The notes: generated by a model not told the origin, from the sequence alone. A stretch of 64,000 nt of DNA from Arenibacter algicola (GCF_000733925.1 NZ_JPOO01000003.1:2542001-2606000), one strand, 5' to 3'. Shown: positions 1 to 9,677, numbered from the stretch's first letter. Numbers and translations are program-made.

Positions 1-319
1 TAGGTTGATAATTGGCCAATATTACATTGTGCCCCCTATCCGTTAGTTCCTGTGCCAATTCCACATGCGGAGTATTTTTATTAAAAACTGTAGCATGGTC
101 AAATTGATCCACAATCTCTTCCTTCACAATTCTCTTCAAATCCCCAAAATCTATGACCATTCCCAATTTTACGTGTGCAGTATCGGTAATAGGCTTCCCT
201 ATTACGGTTACTGAAAGCTTATAACTATGCCCATGTACATTTCTACATTTACCATCATAACCGAACAAGGCATGTCCAGTTTCAAAATTAAACTGTTTGG
301 TAATACGAATGTTGCCCAT
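1..319 (-). CDS. queD: 6-carboxytetrahydropterin synthase family (QueD/PTPS), 5' part only
   Basis: The gene runs off the left edge; about 106 N-terminal residues are visible from the ATG at 319. Seen: a Cys-x3-HGH block (KCRNVHGHSY) plus an upstream His (ETGHAL), which form the zinc site of the PTPS fold, then VIDFGDLK and FDHATVFN. Members convert dihydroneopterin triphosphate to a tetrahydropterin, in bacteria usually for queuosine and other 7-deazaguanines. Separating QueD from a true 6-pyruvoyl-tetrahydropterin synthase needs the missing C-terminus. No partner gene is visible next to it. Confidence 0.88.
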   Translation of the reverse strand, partial: MGNIRITKQFNFETGHALFGYDGKCRNVHGHSYKLSVTVIGKPITDTAHVKLGMVIDFGDLKRIVKEEIVDQFDHATVFNKNTPHVELAQELTDRGHNVILANYQP

Positions 320-359
320 ATTATTTATTTGGACTGCAAAGGTAATTTATTCTGGGAAA

Positions 360-1568
360 CTAATCATTGAGTATGGGCTGTGTCCAAGCAGATTCGTATT
401 TGATGTCCTCTATTGGGTTTTTCTGAAGTTTTGTAGAAGATATTTTACTCCTTACAAAGAGTATATCATCCGTTAGCTCGAAACTGGCAGAACCGCCCTT
501 CACAGCCTTCAACTCCTTGACTTCGGTTTCCCCTTTAAGACATCCAAGAAAAGTTATATTATATTCAATACCTGTTTCCGGTTCCACTTCCACCTTCAAG
601 GTCTTGTCTCCAAATTCCAAAGTTTTAAGGGTAACCCCAGTGGTAGAATAGAAGTCGCCCCTTTCCATAGCCTCTATCAATGAGGGAGCAGACAAGGTAT
701 CGGACTGTACCATTACCCAACCCCTGCCGGAATTACTCCATTTATTACCCATTTTATGGTAATTATGGGAATCATCGGTTGCCAAACCATACATAATGGG
801 TTTTTTGGCCGTTATATAGGATATATTGATCTGATCCCACATTTCCTCCGTAGAAATATGTGTTGAATCTCCCATATTATGAACCATGGGATGACCGTTG
901 TACACTTCAAAAAAGCGCTCTCCCTTCAAGGATATCATGTCGTCAAGACTAATACTGTAATAAAAGTTGGGATGATTTATATGTGGCATAATAGGAACTC
1001 CCGTTTCTTTCCGTTGTTTAAGTACCGCATCCAGATTGTTCTGCATGACTTCCGAAATACTATTACCCCCCTGGGGATCTATTTTTTCCTGAATATTGCT
1101 AGCGTTCATATGTACATGTTTGTCCTCGTACCTGTCCGTAATTTCTTCCGAATGAATGACTAAAAATTCTTCCGCTTTCTCAAAAAGATCCCTATACTCC
1201 GTATACGTCTTTAATTTTACATGCACCTTTCCGGAGTCCGTTTTATGCTCTACCCAATCCTCCCCATAAGTTGCCAAATAGTTCTCAAAGCTTTTTTGAT
1301 AAATGGAATCTTCCCTGACCTGTATCCATTTTTCCTCCATAGAAACGGTATTATGGTCCGATAGGGCAATGAATTGATAGTCGTGCGACTTATACCACTC
1401 CAGAATAGTCTCAGGAAACTCGTCCCCATCGCTCCAGAACGAATGGGTATGAAGATTACCTTTGTACCACTTTTTATTTACAGCTGTATCAGTACTTTTA
1501 TTACTATCTCCACAGCTTTCCATTAGAAAAGCCATAATTAACAAAATAGAGGGTAAAACATGTTTCAT
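360..1568 (-). CDS. PHP-domain metallohydrolase, probable lipoprotein
   Basis: 402 residues. An N-terminal hydrophobic segment is followed by Cys19 (LMESC), which fits a loose Bacteroidota lipobox, so the protein is probably secreted and lipid-anchored; the lipobox is not canonical. The PHP fold is indicated by LHTHS near residue 40, LSDHN near 70, MPHINHP near 195 and TDDSH near 268, supplying the His/Asp metal ligands. Relatives are the CehA/McbA-type hydrolases that cleave phospho- or carboxylic-ester substrates. The substrate cannot be read from the sequence. It stands between queD and the divergent oxygenase gene and starts about 195 bp from the latter. Confidence 0.75.
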   Translation of the reverse strand: MKHVLPSILLIMAFLMESCGDSNKSTDTAVNKKWYKGNLHTHSFWSDGDEFPETILEWYKSHDYQFIALSDHNTVSMEEKWIQVREDSIYQKSFENYLATYGEDWVEHKTDSGKVHVKLKTYTEYRDLFEKAEEFLVIHSEEITDRYEDKHVHMNASNIQEKIDPQGGNSISEVMQNNLDAVLKQRKETGVPIMPHINHPNFYYSISLDDMISLKGERFFEVYNGHPMVHNMGDSTHISTEEMWDQINISYITAKKPIMYGLATDDSHNYHKMGNKWSNSGRGWVMVQSDTLSAPSLIEAMERGDFYSTTGVTLKTLEFGDKTLKVEVEPETGIEYNITFLGCLKGETEVKELKAVKGGSASFELTDDILFVRSKISSTKLQKNPIEDIKYESAWTQPILND

Positions 1569-1731
1569 TTATAGAGTAATTTGGAAATTGAAGCCCAAAA
1601 GTTAATGAAAATGTATTAGAAATCAGGGAATAAGCTAAAAATCAATAATAAACATTACAATTAAATAATAAACGTTTAGGGACAATTAAGACACACTTAA
1701 CATGCTGTGTAAAACCAATAGCATTTTCGTC

Positions 1732-1739
1732 TATTTTTG
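1732..1739 (+). promoter_or_regulatory. possible -7 element of a Bacteroidota promoter
   Basis: TATTTTTG matches the TAnnTTTG consensus of the main Bacteroidota sigma factor and lies about 25 bp before the oxygenase start. The -33 TTTG partner is poor (only TGTG about 22 bp upstream), so this is a weak call. Confidence 0.3.
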
Positions 1740-1763
1740 TCCGATTTTTAAAACCATACAAAC

Positions 1764-2408
1764 TTGGCAGAACTATTTGAACAACTGGAGTTTAAGGAGA
1801 ATCCTCTTTTTGAAAAAGTGATAGATGATATCCTAATACAGAAATACAGTATTGTAGATGATTTTTTCTCTCCGGAGGATGTGGCCCAATTAAGGGATTC
1901 ACTCCTGGCCAAATATGAGGAGGATCAATTTAAAAAAGCAGCTATAGGAAATCGTGTCAATGAATTGATCATAAAGGCAATCCGTGGCGATTTTATCCTG
2001 TGGATGGATGAAAGCAGTAAGGATATACTGGAACAACAGTTTTTTCTAAAAATTAATGAATTGGCCAATTATCTGAACAAGACCTGTTTTATGGGAATCC
2101 TATTCAAGGAATTTCACTATGCCATATATCCTGAAGGCACTTTTTACAAAAGGCATTTGGACACTTTTCAGAATGATGATAGGCGTAAACTTTCCATGGT
2201 CTGTTATCTAAATGAACCAGATTGGGTGGCAGATAAAGATGGTGGTGAATTGGTACTATACTTACCCACGGAAAATGGGGAAGAGGCAAAACATATTGCC
2301 CCCTTTCCGGGAAGGGTCGTTATTTTTGAAAGTCAAGAATTGGAGCACGAGGTAAAACCTGCCCATCGCGAACGACTTAGCATCACTGGGTGGTTAAAGA
2401 CCAGATAA
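1764..2408 (+). CDS. 2OG-Fe(II) oxygenase, prolyl 4-hydroxylase-like
   Basis: 214 residues, starting at a TTG codon because a TAA lies five codons upstream and no in-frame ATG occurs before the conserved region. The C-terminal half carries the double-stranded beta-helix signature: HLD (RHLDTF, about residue 132) and a distal His (LEHEV, about 194) bind iron, and Arg in RERLSITGW binds 2-oxoglutarate. Members hydroxylate proteins or small molecules using oxygen and 2-oxoglutarate. Bacterial homologues of the P4H alpha catalytic domain have this size. The substrate is unknown. Confidence 0.8.
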   Translation: MAELFEQLEFKENPLFEKVIDDILIQKYSIVDDFFSPEDVAQLRDSLLAKYEEDQFKKAAIGNRVNELIIKAIRGDFILWMDESSKDILEQQFFLKINELANYLNKTCFMGILFKEFHYAIYPEGTFYKRHLDTFQNDDRRKLSMVCYLNEPDWVADKDGGELVLYLPTENGEEAKHIAPFPGRVVIFESQELEHEVKPAHRERLSITGWLKTR

Positions 2409-2413
2409 CCGAC

Positions 2414-2527
2414 TTATCTTTTATATTTTCTATTGTTTTTAATTCGATTAACGAAATAAACTACCAATAAAACCAAGGCTAGTAGAGGGAAAACGAAGTT
2501 CCCGTTCAAGAACGATAAAATATCCAT
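2414..2527 (-). CDS. 37-residue single-pass membrane peptide
   Basis: A short frame from ATG at 2527 to TAA at 2414. Residues 11-26 are uninterruptedly hydrophobic (FVFPLLALVLLVVYFV) and are followed by a strongly basic tail (RIKNNRKYKR), the layout of a small membrane protein with a cytoplasmic C-terminus. It lies 39 bp downstream of the DUF4199 gene on the same strand and could be the last gene of that run. No family is recognised. Support is composition and position only. Confidence 0.5.
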   Translation of the reverse strand: MDILSFLNGNFVFPLLALVLLVVYFVNRIKNNRKYKR

Positions 2528-2566
2528 TAGAAAAGTTTTAAAAAATAAAACGGTGAACTGTTCCAG

Positions 2567-3043
2567 TTATTGCTTCTTCACAAAAAACGCCACAATCGCC
2601 GAAGTAACGATTCCCATGGTCAATGCACCAAAAAGACTTTGAATGATATAGCTATTCAAATTAAAATAACTCTCCGCAGCTTCTTGATCCATTTTCCCCG
2701 AATCCACCACAAAATTAATAATATTTGTAAAATATTCAGGTGTAATAAAATTACTCGTAATGTATTGTGTCAACGGACTTATTACGGCAATGATCACACT
2801 TAAAATGATACCACTGATAAATCCCTGTTTCCAACTCATTTTTCCATTGTAATCCACCTTTCTTTTGTCCAATAGGGCCAATACATAAACTGCTATAGCT
2901 ATGATAGCAAAAAAGTTGGTATATATAGCGTGCTTTTCTATGAGTACATCGTGCCAGCCCATAGATTTCTCAAAGGCCATCCAAAGCAGGGTTGCCAATG
3001 CAAAAATAATGGCCCATTTAATTTCAATGCGGAACTTGCTCAT
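2567..3043 (-). CDS. DUF4199 membrane protein
   Basis: 158 residues with four predicted membrane segments (about 10-27, 38-57, 75-95 and 133-153), the layout of the Bacteroidota DUF4199 family, whose function is unknown. The loop between segments 3 and 4 carries the family-like stretch around NFITPEYFTNI. It starts 3 bp after the enoyl-CoA hydratase gene, so the two are almost certainly co-transcribed, although the pairing gives no clear functional clue. Confidence 0.78.
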   Translation of the reverse strand: MSKFRIEIKWAIIFALATLLWMAFEKSMGWHDVLIEKHAIYTNFFAIIAIAVYVLALLDKRKVDYNGKMSWKQGFISGIILSVIIAVISPLTQYITSNFITPEYFTNIINFVVDSGKMDQEAAESYFNLNSYIIQSLFGALTMGIVTSAIVAFFVKKQ

Positions 3044-3046
3044 AAT

Positions 3047-3841
3047 CTATTTATTTTTGAATTTTTCCAATGCTTGCTTAGTTTCTTCAGAGATTGCCAA
3101 ACGTCCGGTTATTTCTGCCCTGTTGGTCAATAAAGTGTCCCAATGTCCCGTACCTTCCCAGAGCACTTTTTTCCATTCCTCCATAGCCTCGGGATTATAC
3201 TTGGCCAATTTTTCCGTAAAAATATCCAATTCCTTGTCCATTTCATCCTGTTTATCAAAGACCTTGGAAAACAGCCCCTTTTCCTTTGCCCAGTAGGCAT
3301 TTTTCCACTCATTGGGGGAAAGCGACAGTTCCGACAAGCCGGCAACACCAATTTTTCGCTGTACCGCTGGTGCAATCACCAAAGGCGCTATACCGATGGT
3401 TAGTTCTGATAAGCGAATGGAAGCCGCTTCTACGGCAAATACGTAATCGCAGGCAGCTATAATTCCTACCCCTCCGCCAACGGCTTTACCTTGTACCCTG
3501 CCCACTATAAGCTTTTTACAGGTCCGCATGGCATTGATAAGATGGGCAAACCCACTGAAAAATATTTTACCTTCGGATAAATTGTCCACTTCCAATAATT
3601 CATCAAAGGAGGCTCCGGCACAGAATGCCCTATTCCCTTCAGATTTTATTAGAATTACCGAGACCTCCTCCTTATTGGATAATTCCACCAAGGTCTTGGT
3701 GAGCCTTTCCAATAGTTCCGATACAAATGAATTGCTGGCAGGATGTCCAAATTCTACTGTGGCCACACCATTGACGATGCTGGTATATAAACTTCCGTTA
3801 GATCGGCTAGTGCCCATATTATTATGGTTAGTGGTATTCAA
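3047..3841 (-). CDS. enoyl-CoA hydratase/isomerase family protein
   Basis: 264 residues, full length for the crotonase family. Seen: AFCAGASFDEL (oxyanion-hole region, about residues 71-81) and GKAVGGGVGIIAACDYVFA (about 118-136), followed by IGIAPLVIAPAVQRKIG. These bind the acyl-CoA and polarise its thioester carbonyl. The residue matching the second catalytic Glu of true hydratases is not obvious in IGIAPLV, so isomerase or another crotonase chemistry is possible. The MATE gene lies upstream and the DUF4199 gene 3 bp downstream. Confidence 0.82.
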   Translation of the reverse strand: MNTTNHNNMGTSRSNGSLYTSIVNGVATVEFGHPASNSFVSELLERLTKTLVELSNKEEVSVILIKSEGNRAFCAGASFDELLEVDNLSEGKIFFSGFAHLINAMRTCKKLIVGRVQGKAVGGGVGIIAACDYVFAVEAASIRLSELTIGIAPLVIAPAVQRKIGVAGLSELSLSPNEWKNAYWAKEKGLFSKVFDKQDEMDKELDIFTEKLAKYNPEAMEEWKKVLWEGTGHWDTLLTNRAEITGRLAISEETKQALEKFKNK

Positions 3842-3900
3842 ATTAAATATTCCTACACCTTCGAAATTTTTCTAAAAAAACAAAGTGCGGTGTTTCAAAT

Positions 3901-5235
3901 TTAAACGTTTTGAAGTAGCGGACGAAACTTTCGCCTAAATTTCCATACCAAGGCCCCACCACGAATAAACATCCAAAGAGTAAAGGCTATCCATATGCCA
4001 TAGAGGCCCCAACCCAGGAATTTTCCAAGAAAGAGTATAGGAACAAAGCCTAGGAAAGTGGCCACCAATAAAACATTCCTAAGGTATTTCATTTCCCCTA
4101 AACCTTTAAAAAGTCCGTCGAAAACAAAGGCTACCATATTCATTGGAATCCCAAGAATAAGGATAAAAAATATGGAATAGAAGGCTTGCAATACCGTTAG
4201 GTCATTGGAAAATATACGCCCAATGGGCCTATAGAACAAGAAGCCCACCGCAGCAAGTATCAAGCTTATCACAAAACCGTAGAGCATTATTTTTTTCGCC
4301 AAATCCCAAAGTCCGTCATAGTTTTTGGCACCCAATAGCTTACCTCCCATAATATTCCCGGCAGCACCATAGCCATCAATAAAAAAAGCCGAAAAAAGCC
4401 AAAGATTAATAGCAATGGTATGTGCCCCTATATACTTGTCCCCTAGGGCAGTTGCCTCCCTAACTGCCAAAATTAAGGCAATGTTCAAGGCAAGAGCCCT
4501 TACAAAAAGGTTTAGGCTCATGACCACCAATCTACCCAATTCCGGGTGTAGGGGGAATTTAAGTCTAAGGCTGATATTTGTTTTTGTAACCAGGAGTACA
4601 AAGGCCATGACAGCCATTATACCTTGGGCAATTAAACTGGCCCATGCCGCCCCTTCCAAATACATGGGGGAAATAATCCCTTCCACCCCATATACCAAAA
4701 TAAAATCCAATATTATATTTAAAACAGCTCCGGTAATGGCAATCAACATAGGATAATAGGTATTCTGCAAACCTCTAAAAATTCCCATAACGGCAAATAC
4801 GAACAAGGTTAAGGGAAAACCCCATACCCTTATGGAGTAGTAAGAAATACAGAGCTCCAGAATTTTACCGGAAGCGTTGAGCAAAACAAATATTTCCTCC
4901 ACGACAAAAACGGTAGAAAGGAGAATCACAATACTCAACACAATGTTCAGGAAAATGGCTTGTGCCGGAAGGGTTTTAACCCTTTCCAACTTGTCCGCGC
5001 CCAAGTATTGTGAAATTATAGCGGAAATGGCGCTACGTGTCTGCCCCAATATCCAAATCAACATAGACAAAAACGAACCCACTATTCCTGCTGCCGCCAA
5101 GGACTCCATGCCGTCTTGGGGAATGTTGCCTACTATGGCCGTATCGGTTATAGATAGTATTGGTTCTGCAATGCCCGCAATAGTAGCGGGAATGGCAAGA
5201 TTATTAATCGTTTTAAAATTGATCGGGGTCTTCAA
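3901..5235 (-). CDS. MATE family efflux transporter, DinF-like
   Basis: 444 residues with about twelve hydrophobic segments in two halves, the MATE layout. N-terminal features are ITDTAIVGNI and LGQTRSAISAIISQYLGADK. Members export cationic drugs or metabolites in exchange for sodium or protons; the length and N-terminal half resemble the DinF/eukaryotic-like branch. The gene starts 13 bp from the end of the broken GNAT gene on the same strand, so the two may share a transcript. Confidence 0.85.
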   Translation of the reverse strand: MKTPINFKTINNLAIPATIAGIAEPILSITDTAIVGNIPQDGMESLAAAGIVGSFLSMLIWILGQTRSAISAIISQYLGADKLERVKTLPAQAIFLNIVLSIVILLSTVFVVEEIFVLLNASGKILELCISYYSIRVWGFPLTLFVFAVMGIFRGLQNTYYPMLIAITGAVLNIILDFILVYGVEGIISPMYLEGAAWASLIAQGIMAVMAFVLLVTKTNISLRLKFPLHPELGRLVVMSLNLFVRALALNIALILAVREATALGDKYIGAHTIAINLWLFSAFFIDGYGAAGNIMGGKLLGAKNYDGLWDLAKKIMLYGFVISLILAAVGFLFYRPIGRIFSNDLTVLQAFYSIFFILILGIPMNMVAFVFDGLFKGLGEMKYLRNVLLVATFLGFVPILFLGKFLGWGLYGIWIAFTLWMFIRGGALVWKFRRKFRPLLQNV

Positions 5236-5247
5236 AAAAGAAATATT

Positions 5248-5748
5248 TTATAAAATTAGCTCATAACAATGAAAGGGAAATTCACTCTGTTTGGGGAAAT
5301 ATATATCCCCAAGCTGCTGATACCCCCGGGCCTAATAGAATTTATTATTGCGGCTATTTTTACTAAAGGTATCAAGCCTTACGGAAATAAACCCGCCTTT
5401 ACGGGCATAATCCTCTGCAAAATTCATTAAATCCTGGGCATAGCCTTTTCTTTGTTTTTTAGGATGCACTGCCAAGCGATGAATGTAAACATTGTTTCTA
5501 TTGGGCGTTAACCAATTAATGGGATAATATTCCACATCCATTAGCGTGGACACTACTATTGTCCCAATTATTTCATCATTTTCCTCCAAAACATAAAGTT
5601 CCTTACGGGCAACATCCTTTTCAAAGGCTTCTTTAGAAGGATAATACTCGTTCCACTGATAAATGCCCTGGTCTATCATGCTTTTTCCACATGCCTGTGT
5701 AATATTCAGAATATCCGGAATTTCCAATATCTTTGCCAATCGAATCAT
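5248..5748 (-). pseudogene. GNAT family N-acetyltransferase interrupted by an amber codon
   Basis: From ATG at 5748 the frame gives 138 residues of a GNAT acetyltransferase, including the acetyl-CoA loop RKGYAQDLM (Q/RxxGxG/A type) and VRLDTFSKNSRNNKFY. It then meets TAG at 5332-5334. Beyond the stop the same frame continues with the expected family C-terminus, ARGYQQLGDIYFPKQSE and then FPFHCYELIL, ending in TAA at 5248. The stop occupies the place where relatives have Glu (FYE-x-RGY), so one G-to-T change in GAG would explain it. Either a recent pseudogene or a sequencing error; the truncated protein would lack the last strand. Confidence 0.8.
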
Positions 5749-5904
5749 GAACGGTTGAATTTAATTTGTAAATTTATGCTATTCATGAATAATGATATCA
5801 AAATAAGGGAAGATACCCTTATTTGGTAATAACCAAGATGTTTAACTACGCCATGTCTGACCAACAAACAAGTATAGGCGCTAAAAACAATTAATACTGA
5901 ACCG

Positions 5905-6702
5905 ATGAAAAATATCCTTGTTCCTATAGGAACCTCTGAAAATGCCCATGAAACATTACAATATGCGGTGGATTTTGCTACCGAATTTGACTCCAACATT
6001 TATGTAATGGAAGTATTTAGTGTAAGTTCCAGTGCCAGCAGTTTGGCCAATATCAGGGAAAAACTGGACGAGCGCACCAAGGAGCACATAAAAGGGGTCA
6101 TAGACAAAGTGGATGCGAGGAATATTAACATAAAGATTGCCACATATAATGGTGATATTGTTGATGGACTTAAGGATATTGACAGGGATTTGGGGATTGA
6201 TCTAATTATTTTGGCCCCCAGGAGTAATGACATCCAAGAAGAATATTACCTAGGAAATACTTCCGGAAAAATAGTTAAACAAACCGATATCCCTACCCTT
6301 ATTGTACCAAAAGGGACCGTTTTTAAACCGTTTAAAACAATTTTGACCGCCTTTAAATCCGGAGTATTAAAGCAGAAAAGTATTTTATACCCATTGGTTG
6401 AAATCAAGAAAAAATTCGATTCCAAGGTGAGCCTGTTGTTTGTAAAAACCCCTGGCTACACTAAGGAAGACCTTAAAATAAACATGTCCTTAATGGGCCT
6501 GAGTTCTGAACTTACCCAATCTGAAAACCCATCGACCTATTTGGGGGTTCTGCAGCATTTTGAGGCCAAACATCCAGACTTATTATGTGTTTTTAGGAGA
6601 AAAAGGGGATTCTTTAAAAAGCTATGGGAAAGGAACACAATCCTTAAATCGGAATTTTATGCCCCGGTACCTGTTTTGGTCCTAAGTGTAAAGAAAGATT
6701 AA
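5905..6702 (+). CDS. universal stress protein, UspA type, two domains
   Basis: 265 residues. The first domain opens with MKNILVPIGTSENAHETL and closes with the nucleotide-binding pattern YYLGNTSGKIVKQTDIPTLIVP (about residues 111-134), which fits the ATP-binding Usp subgroup. The second half (about 140-265) has a weaker Usp fold without a clear binding loop, as in many Bacteroidota tandem Usp proteins. Likely a cytoplasmic stress or energy-state protein. It is a single-gene unit ahead of tRNA-Ala. Confidence 0.82.
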   Translation: MKNILVPIGTSENAHETLQYAVDFATEFDSNIYVMEVFSVSSSASSLANIREKLDERTKEHIKGVIDKVDARNINIKIATYNGDIVDGLKDIDRDLGIDLIILAPRSNDIQEEYYLGNTSGKIVKQTDIPTLIVPKGTVFKPFKTILTAFKSGVLKQKSILYPLVEIKKKFDSKVSLLFVKTPGYTKEDLKINMSLMGLSSELTQSENPSTYLGVLQHFEAKHPDLLCVFRRKRGFFKKLWERNTILKSEFYAPVPVLVLSVKKD

Positions 6703-6771
6703 GAAATTTGGAATTAGCTGTAATTGTACTTTGATTATGTTGGAAAAAGTATTTTCTTTGCGGCAGCCAAA

Positions 6772-6851
<80 letters not shown>

Positions 6852-6863
6852 AACAAACACAGG

Positions 6864-6890
6864 GCTTCCAAGAGATTGGGAGCTTTTTTA
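6864..6890 (+). terminator. rho-independent terminator after tRNA-Ala
   Basis: GCTTCCAA / TTGGGAGC form an 8-bp stem (one G-U pair) with a GAGA tetraloop at 6872-6875, followed directly by six T. It ends the tRNA transcript. Confidence 0.85.
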
Positions 6891-6910
6891 TTTTCCCTAA
6901 AATTGAAAAA

Positions 6911-6932
6911 AGGCTCACTTTAGGCTCACTTT
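6911..6932 (+). repeat. tandem 11-bp direct repeat downstream of tRNA
   Basis: AGGCTCACTTT occurs twice in immediate succession, 63 bp after the tRNA. Its position just behind a tRNA gene suggests an attachment-site region or a relic of one, but no second copy was noticed by eye elsewhere in the window. Confidence 0.5.
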
Positions 6933-7494
6933 TTATTTTTAACAGAACTTTAACTATTTCTTACTCCATTTGATATTGTTTATTATCGTTTAATTGAAGA
7001 TTTTAAGATTGCATGAAGATGAAACCTTAAAATTTAGAGTTCAATCAATGTCTTGAAAATTATTTAGTTTGCACTTGCCTTATCCTATTCGATAAGAAAT
7101 CCGATTTTTATACCAGTCAAAATTTTAACAATATACAATCGATGTACTTTAAATATAATTCACTTGACTTACCCATTTCTCGGCATATATTTTAATTAAC
7201 CCGCTAATTTGGATCAGTTATTTTGAATTTTTTACACAACATTGTTTTATTTCCTACATTTATTGTATCTTTTTACAGGTTAATTCCAATTGTTCCTTTT
7301 TTCTCCCCGTTAATTATTCTTGGTCCATACCATCCAAGAATCACATTTACTGTTAAATGCGATAATTACGAGCCAAGTGTAGTTCATGTAAAGAATATTC
7401 AAGACTAATCGGTCTTCATTTATAAACCATCTTCAAAGCCTAAAATTTCATCTGGATTTTTGGGTTATTTTGAGATATTGTAATTGGAATACAG
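6933..7494. other. 562-bp A+T-rich spacer without a convincing gene
   Basis: Only short low-complexity frames without family resemblance occur here. It separates the tRNA from the peptide-export locus and should hold the promoter of the ABC transporter, but no confident -33/-7 pair stands out. Confidence 0.5.
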
Positions 7495-9672
7495 ATGATG
7501 TTTGGTACCAACCATTTTCCGAATTACCGACAGCTCGATCAAATGGATTGTGGGCCAACATGTGTCAAGATCATTGCCAAACATTATGGAAAGGAATACA
7601 GTTTAGATTATCTCAGACAGATTTCAAACTTACGAACGGGTGGTGTATCCTTGGCCGGAATATCTGAAGCTTTGGATAATATAGGATTCGACACTGTCGG
7701 AATACGAGCTGACTTTGTAGAGTTGGTAAAAGATGTTCCGCTACCGGCCATAGCTCATTGGGAAAACAATCATTTTATTGTAGTCCATGGCACGTCCAAA
7801 AAGCTTATTTATGTATCCGATCCCGCTATTGGGTTGGTTAAATATAGCTACAGAGAATTTGTTGAGAAATGGGTTGGAAAACAACATGGCAAGGGCATTC
7901 TTCTACTTATTGAACCTAATCGCCAATTCCTTAACAATCAAGAGGATGGTACTTCTCCATTAGGGCTGCAATATCTTTATCATTATCTGTTGCCCTATAA
8001 AAAGTACATAGGGCAATTGTGTCTTGGCCTTTTACTAGCAACGATAATACAGTTATTACTTCCCTTTCTAACCCAAAGCCTTGTAGATTATGGCATAGAC
8101 TATGAAAATTTAAGTTTCATCTACCTTGTAGTAATAGCCCAGGTTTTTCTTTTTTCGACTCGGCTGGCATCCGAAATTATCCGGGATTGGCTTCTGTTGC
8201 ATATGTCTACGCAAATCAACATTGCAATGATTTCTGATTTTCTGGATAAATTGTTACTTCTGCCCATTACCTATTTCGATTCGAAGACCAAGGGCGATTT
8301 TATGCAGCGAATCTATGATCACCATCGAATTGATGAATTTTTAGGTGGTCGTTCCCTTTCCATTGCCTTCGATCTGTTCAGCATACTGGTCTTCGGATTG
8401 GTGTTAGGTTACTTCAATACCGATGTTTTGTTGATTTTCATGATAGGAACATTCCTATTTGGGTTTTGGACGCTCTTGTTTTTAAAGAGAAAGGCCTTCT
8501 TGGATCATAAACTGTTTAACCTGAACAGACAAGATCAGTCACTTTTAATTCAATTGATATCTGCAATTAGAGAAATTAAGCTCAATGGATCTGAGCAACG
8601 GCGGAAATTGGAATGGAAAAAGGTTCAGGCAAAGTTGTACCGTTTAAAAACCAATATTTTAAAAGTTGATCAAGTTCAGTTAAAGGGAGGCTATTTGCTA
8701 AATGAAATGACCAGTATTTTAATAATATTTTGGTCGGCAAAGGCAGTGGTTTATGGGGAAATTACGCTGGGGACTATGTTGGCCATTCAATTTATTGTAG
8801 GCAGTCTTTCCATCCCAATATCAAACACTTTAGACTTTATAGTTGGGCTACAACGTGCCACTCTGTCCCTTAAGCGCCTGTCGGAAGTCCATTCCCGGCA
8901 TATTGAAGTTTCCCCAAATGGAACCAATGTCATAGTTTCTGGAGATATTGTCATTTCCAATGTGGACTTTGGATATGGAGAGAGTGCCTCAAAAAAGGTT
9001 TTGGATGACGTATCTATCATCATACCCAAGGGGAAGACTACGGCTATTGTCGGGCAAAGTGGTTCAGGAAAAACAACCTTATTGAAATTATTGCTCAAAT
9101 TATATGAACCTAAAAAGGGTAACATTAAAATAGGAGAAGAGCACTTGAAATTTGTAAATGCTAAAAAGTGGAGGGAACATTGTGGCGCAGTTCTTCAAGA
9201 TGGCAGTTTATTCAATGATACTTTGGAAAGGAATATAACCGAATCGGGAGGAAACAAACCTACAAATAGGAAACGTTTGATAGAAGCTGCGGCTATTGCA
9301 AATCTTACCGACTTGTTAGAAAATCTACCCCTAGGGTATGATGCCCTAATTGGAGAACAGGGCAGTATACTAAGTGGAGGTGAAAAACAACGCTTGCTAA
9401 TTGCGAGGGCTATTTATAAAAATCCTGACTATATCTTTTTTGATGAGGCAACAAGTGCCTTGGATGCCGAAAATGAGAAGGTCATTTCCGAGAACCTAAA
9501 ATCTTTTTGCATGGATAAGACCGTTGTAATTGTTGCCCACCGACTTTCAACTGTGCGTAAGGCAGATCAGATAATAGTCATGGACAAAGGAAAGATTGTG
9601 GAAAAAGGTTGCCATCACGAGCTCATAAAGTTGCAAGGAAGATATCATGAACTAATCATAAACCAATTATAG
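7495..9672 (+). CDS. C39-peptidase ABC transporter (peptide/bacteriocin exporter)
   Basis: 725 residues; the start could equally be the second ATG at 7498. N-terminal C39 peptidase: DCGPTC with catalytic Cys about 19 and Gln 13, His about 93 (NNHFIVV) and Asp about 109 (SDPAIG), so the cysteine-protease site is intact. Middle: about six membrane segments (residues 165-450). C-terminal ATPase: Walker A GQSGSGKT (about 520), LSGGEKQR (about 626) and Walker B IFFDEATSALD (about 648). Such proteins cut double-glycine leaders and export the mature peptide. The adaptor gene begins 5 bp downstream, and a fitting leader peptide is encoded at 12796-12921. Confidence 0.95.
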   Translation: MMFGTNHFPNYRQLDQMDCGPTCVKIIAKHYGKEYSLDYLRQISNLRTGGVSLAGISEALDNIGFDTVGIRADFVELVKDVPLPAIAHWENNHFIVVHGTSKKLIYVSDPAIGLVKYSYREFVEKWVGKQHGKGILLLIEPNRQFLNNQEDGTSPLGLQYLYHYLLPYKKYIGQLCLGLLLATIIQLLLPFLTQSLVDYGIDYENLSFIYLVVIAQVFLFSTRLASEIIRDWLLLHMSTQINIAMISDFLDKLLLLPITYFDSKTKGDFMQRIYDHHRIDEFLGGRSLSIAFDLFSILVFGLVLGYFNTDVLLIFMIGTFLFGFWTLLFLKRKAFLDHKLFNLNRQDQSLLIQLISAIREIKLNGSEQRRKLEWKKVQAKLYRLKTNILKVDQVQLKGGYLLNEMTSILIIFWSAKAVVYGEITLGTMLAIQFIVGSLSIPISNTLDFIVGLQRATLSLKRLSEVHSRHIEVSPNGTNVIVSGDIVISNVDFGYGESASKKVLDDVSIIIPKGKTTAIVGQSGSGKTTLLKLLLKLYEPKKGNIKIGEEHLKFVNAKKWREHCGAVLQDGSLFNDTLERNITESGGNKPTNRKRLIEAAAIANLTDLLENLPLGYDALIGEQGSILSGGEKQRLLIARAIYKNPDYIFFDEATSALDAENEKVISENLKSFCMDKTVVIVAHRLSTVRKADQIIVMDKGKIVEKGCHHELIKLQGRYHELIINQL

Positions 9673-9677
9673 GTCTT

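Noticed and set aside
7223..7408. 61-codon frame in the spacer after tRNA-Ala
   Set aside because: Starts at TTG, hydrophobic and low complexity, with no family pattern and no linked gene.
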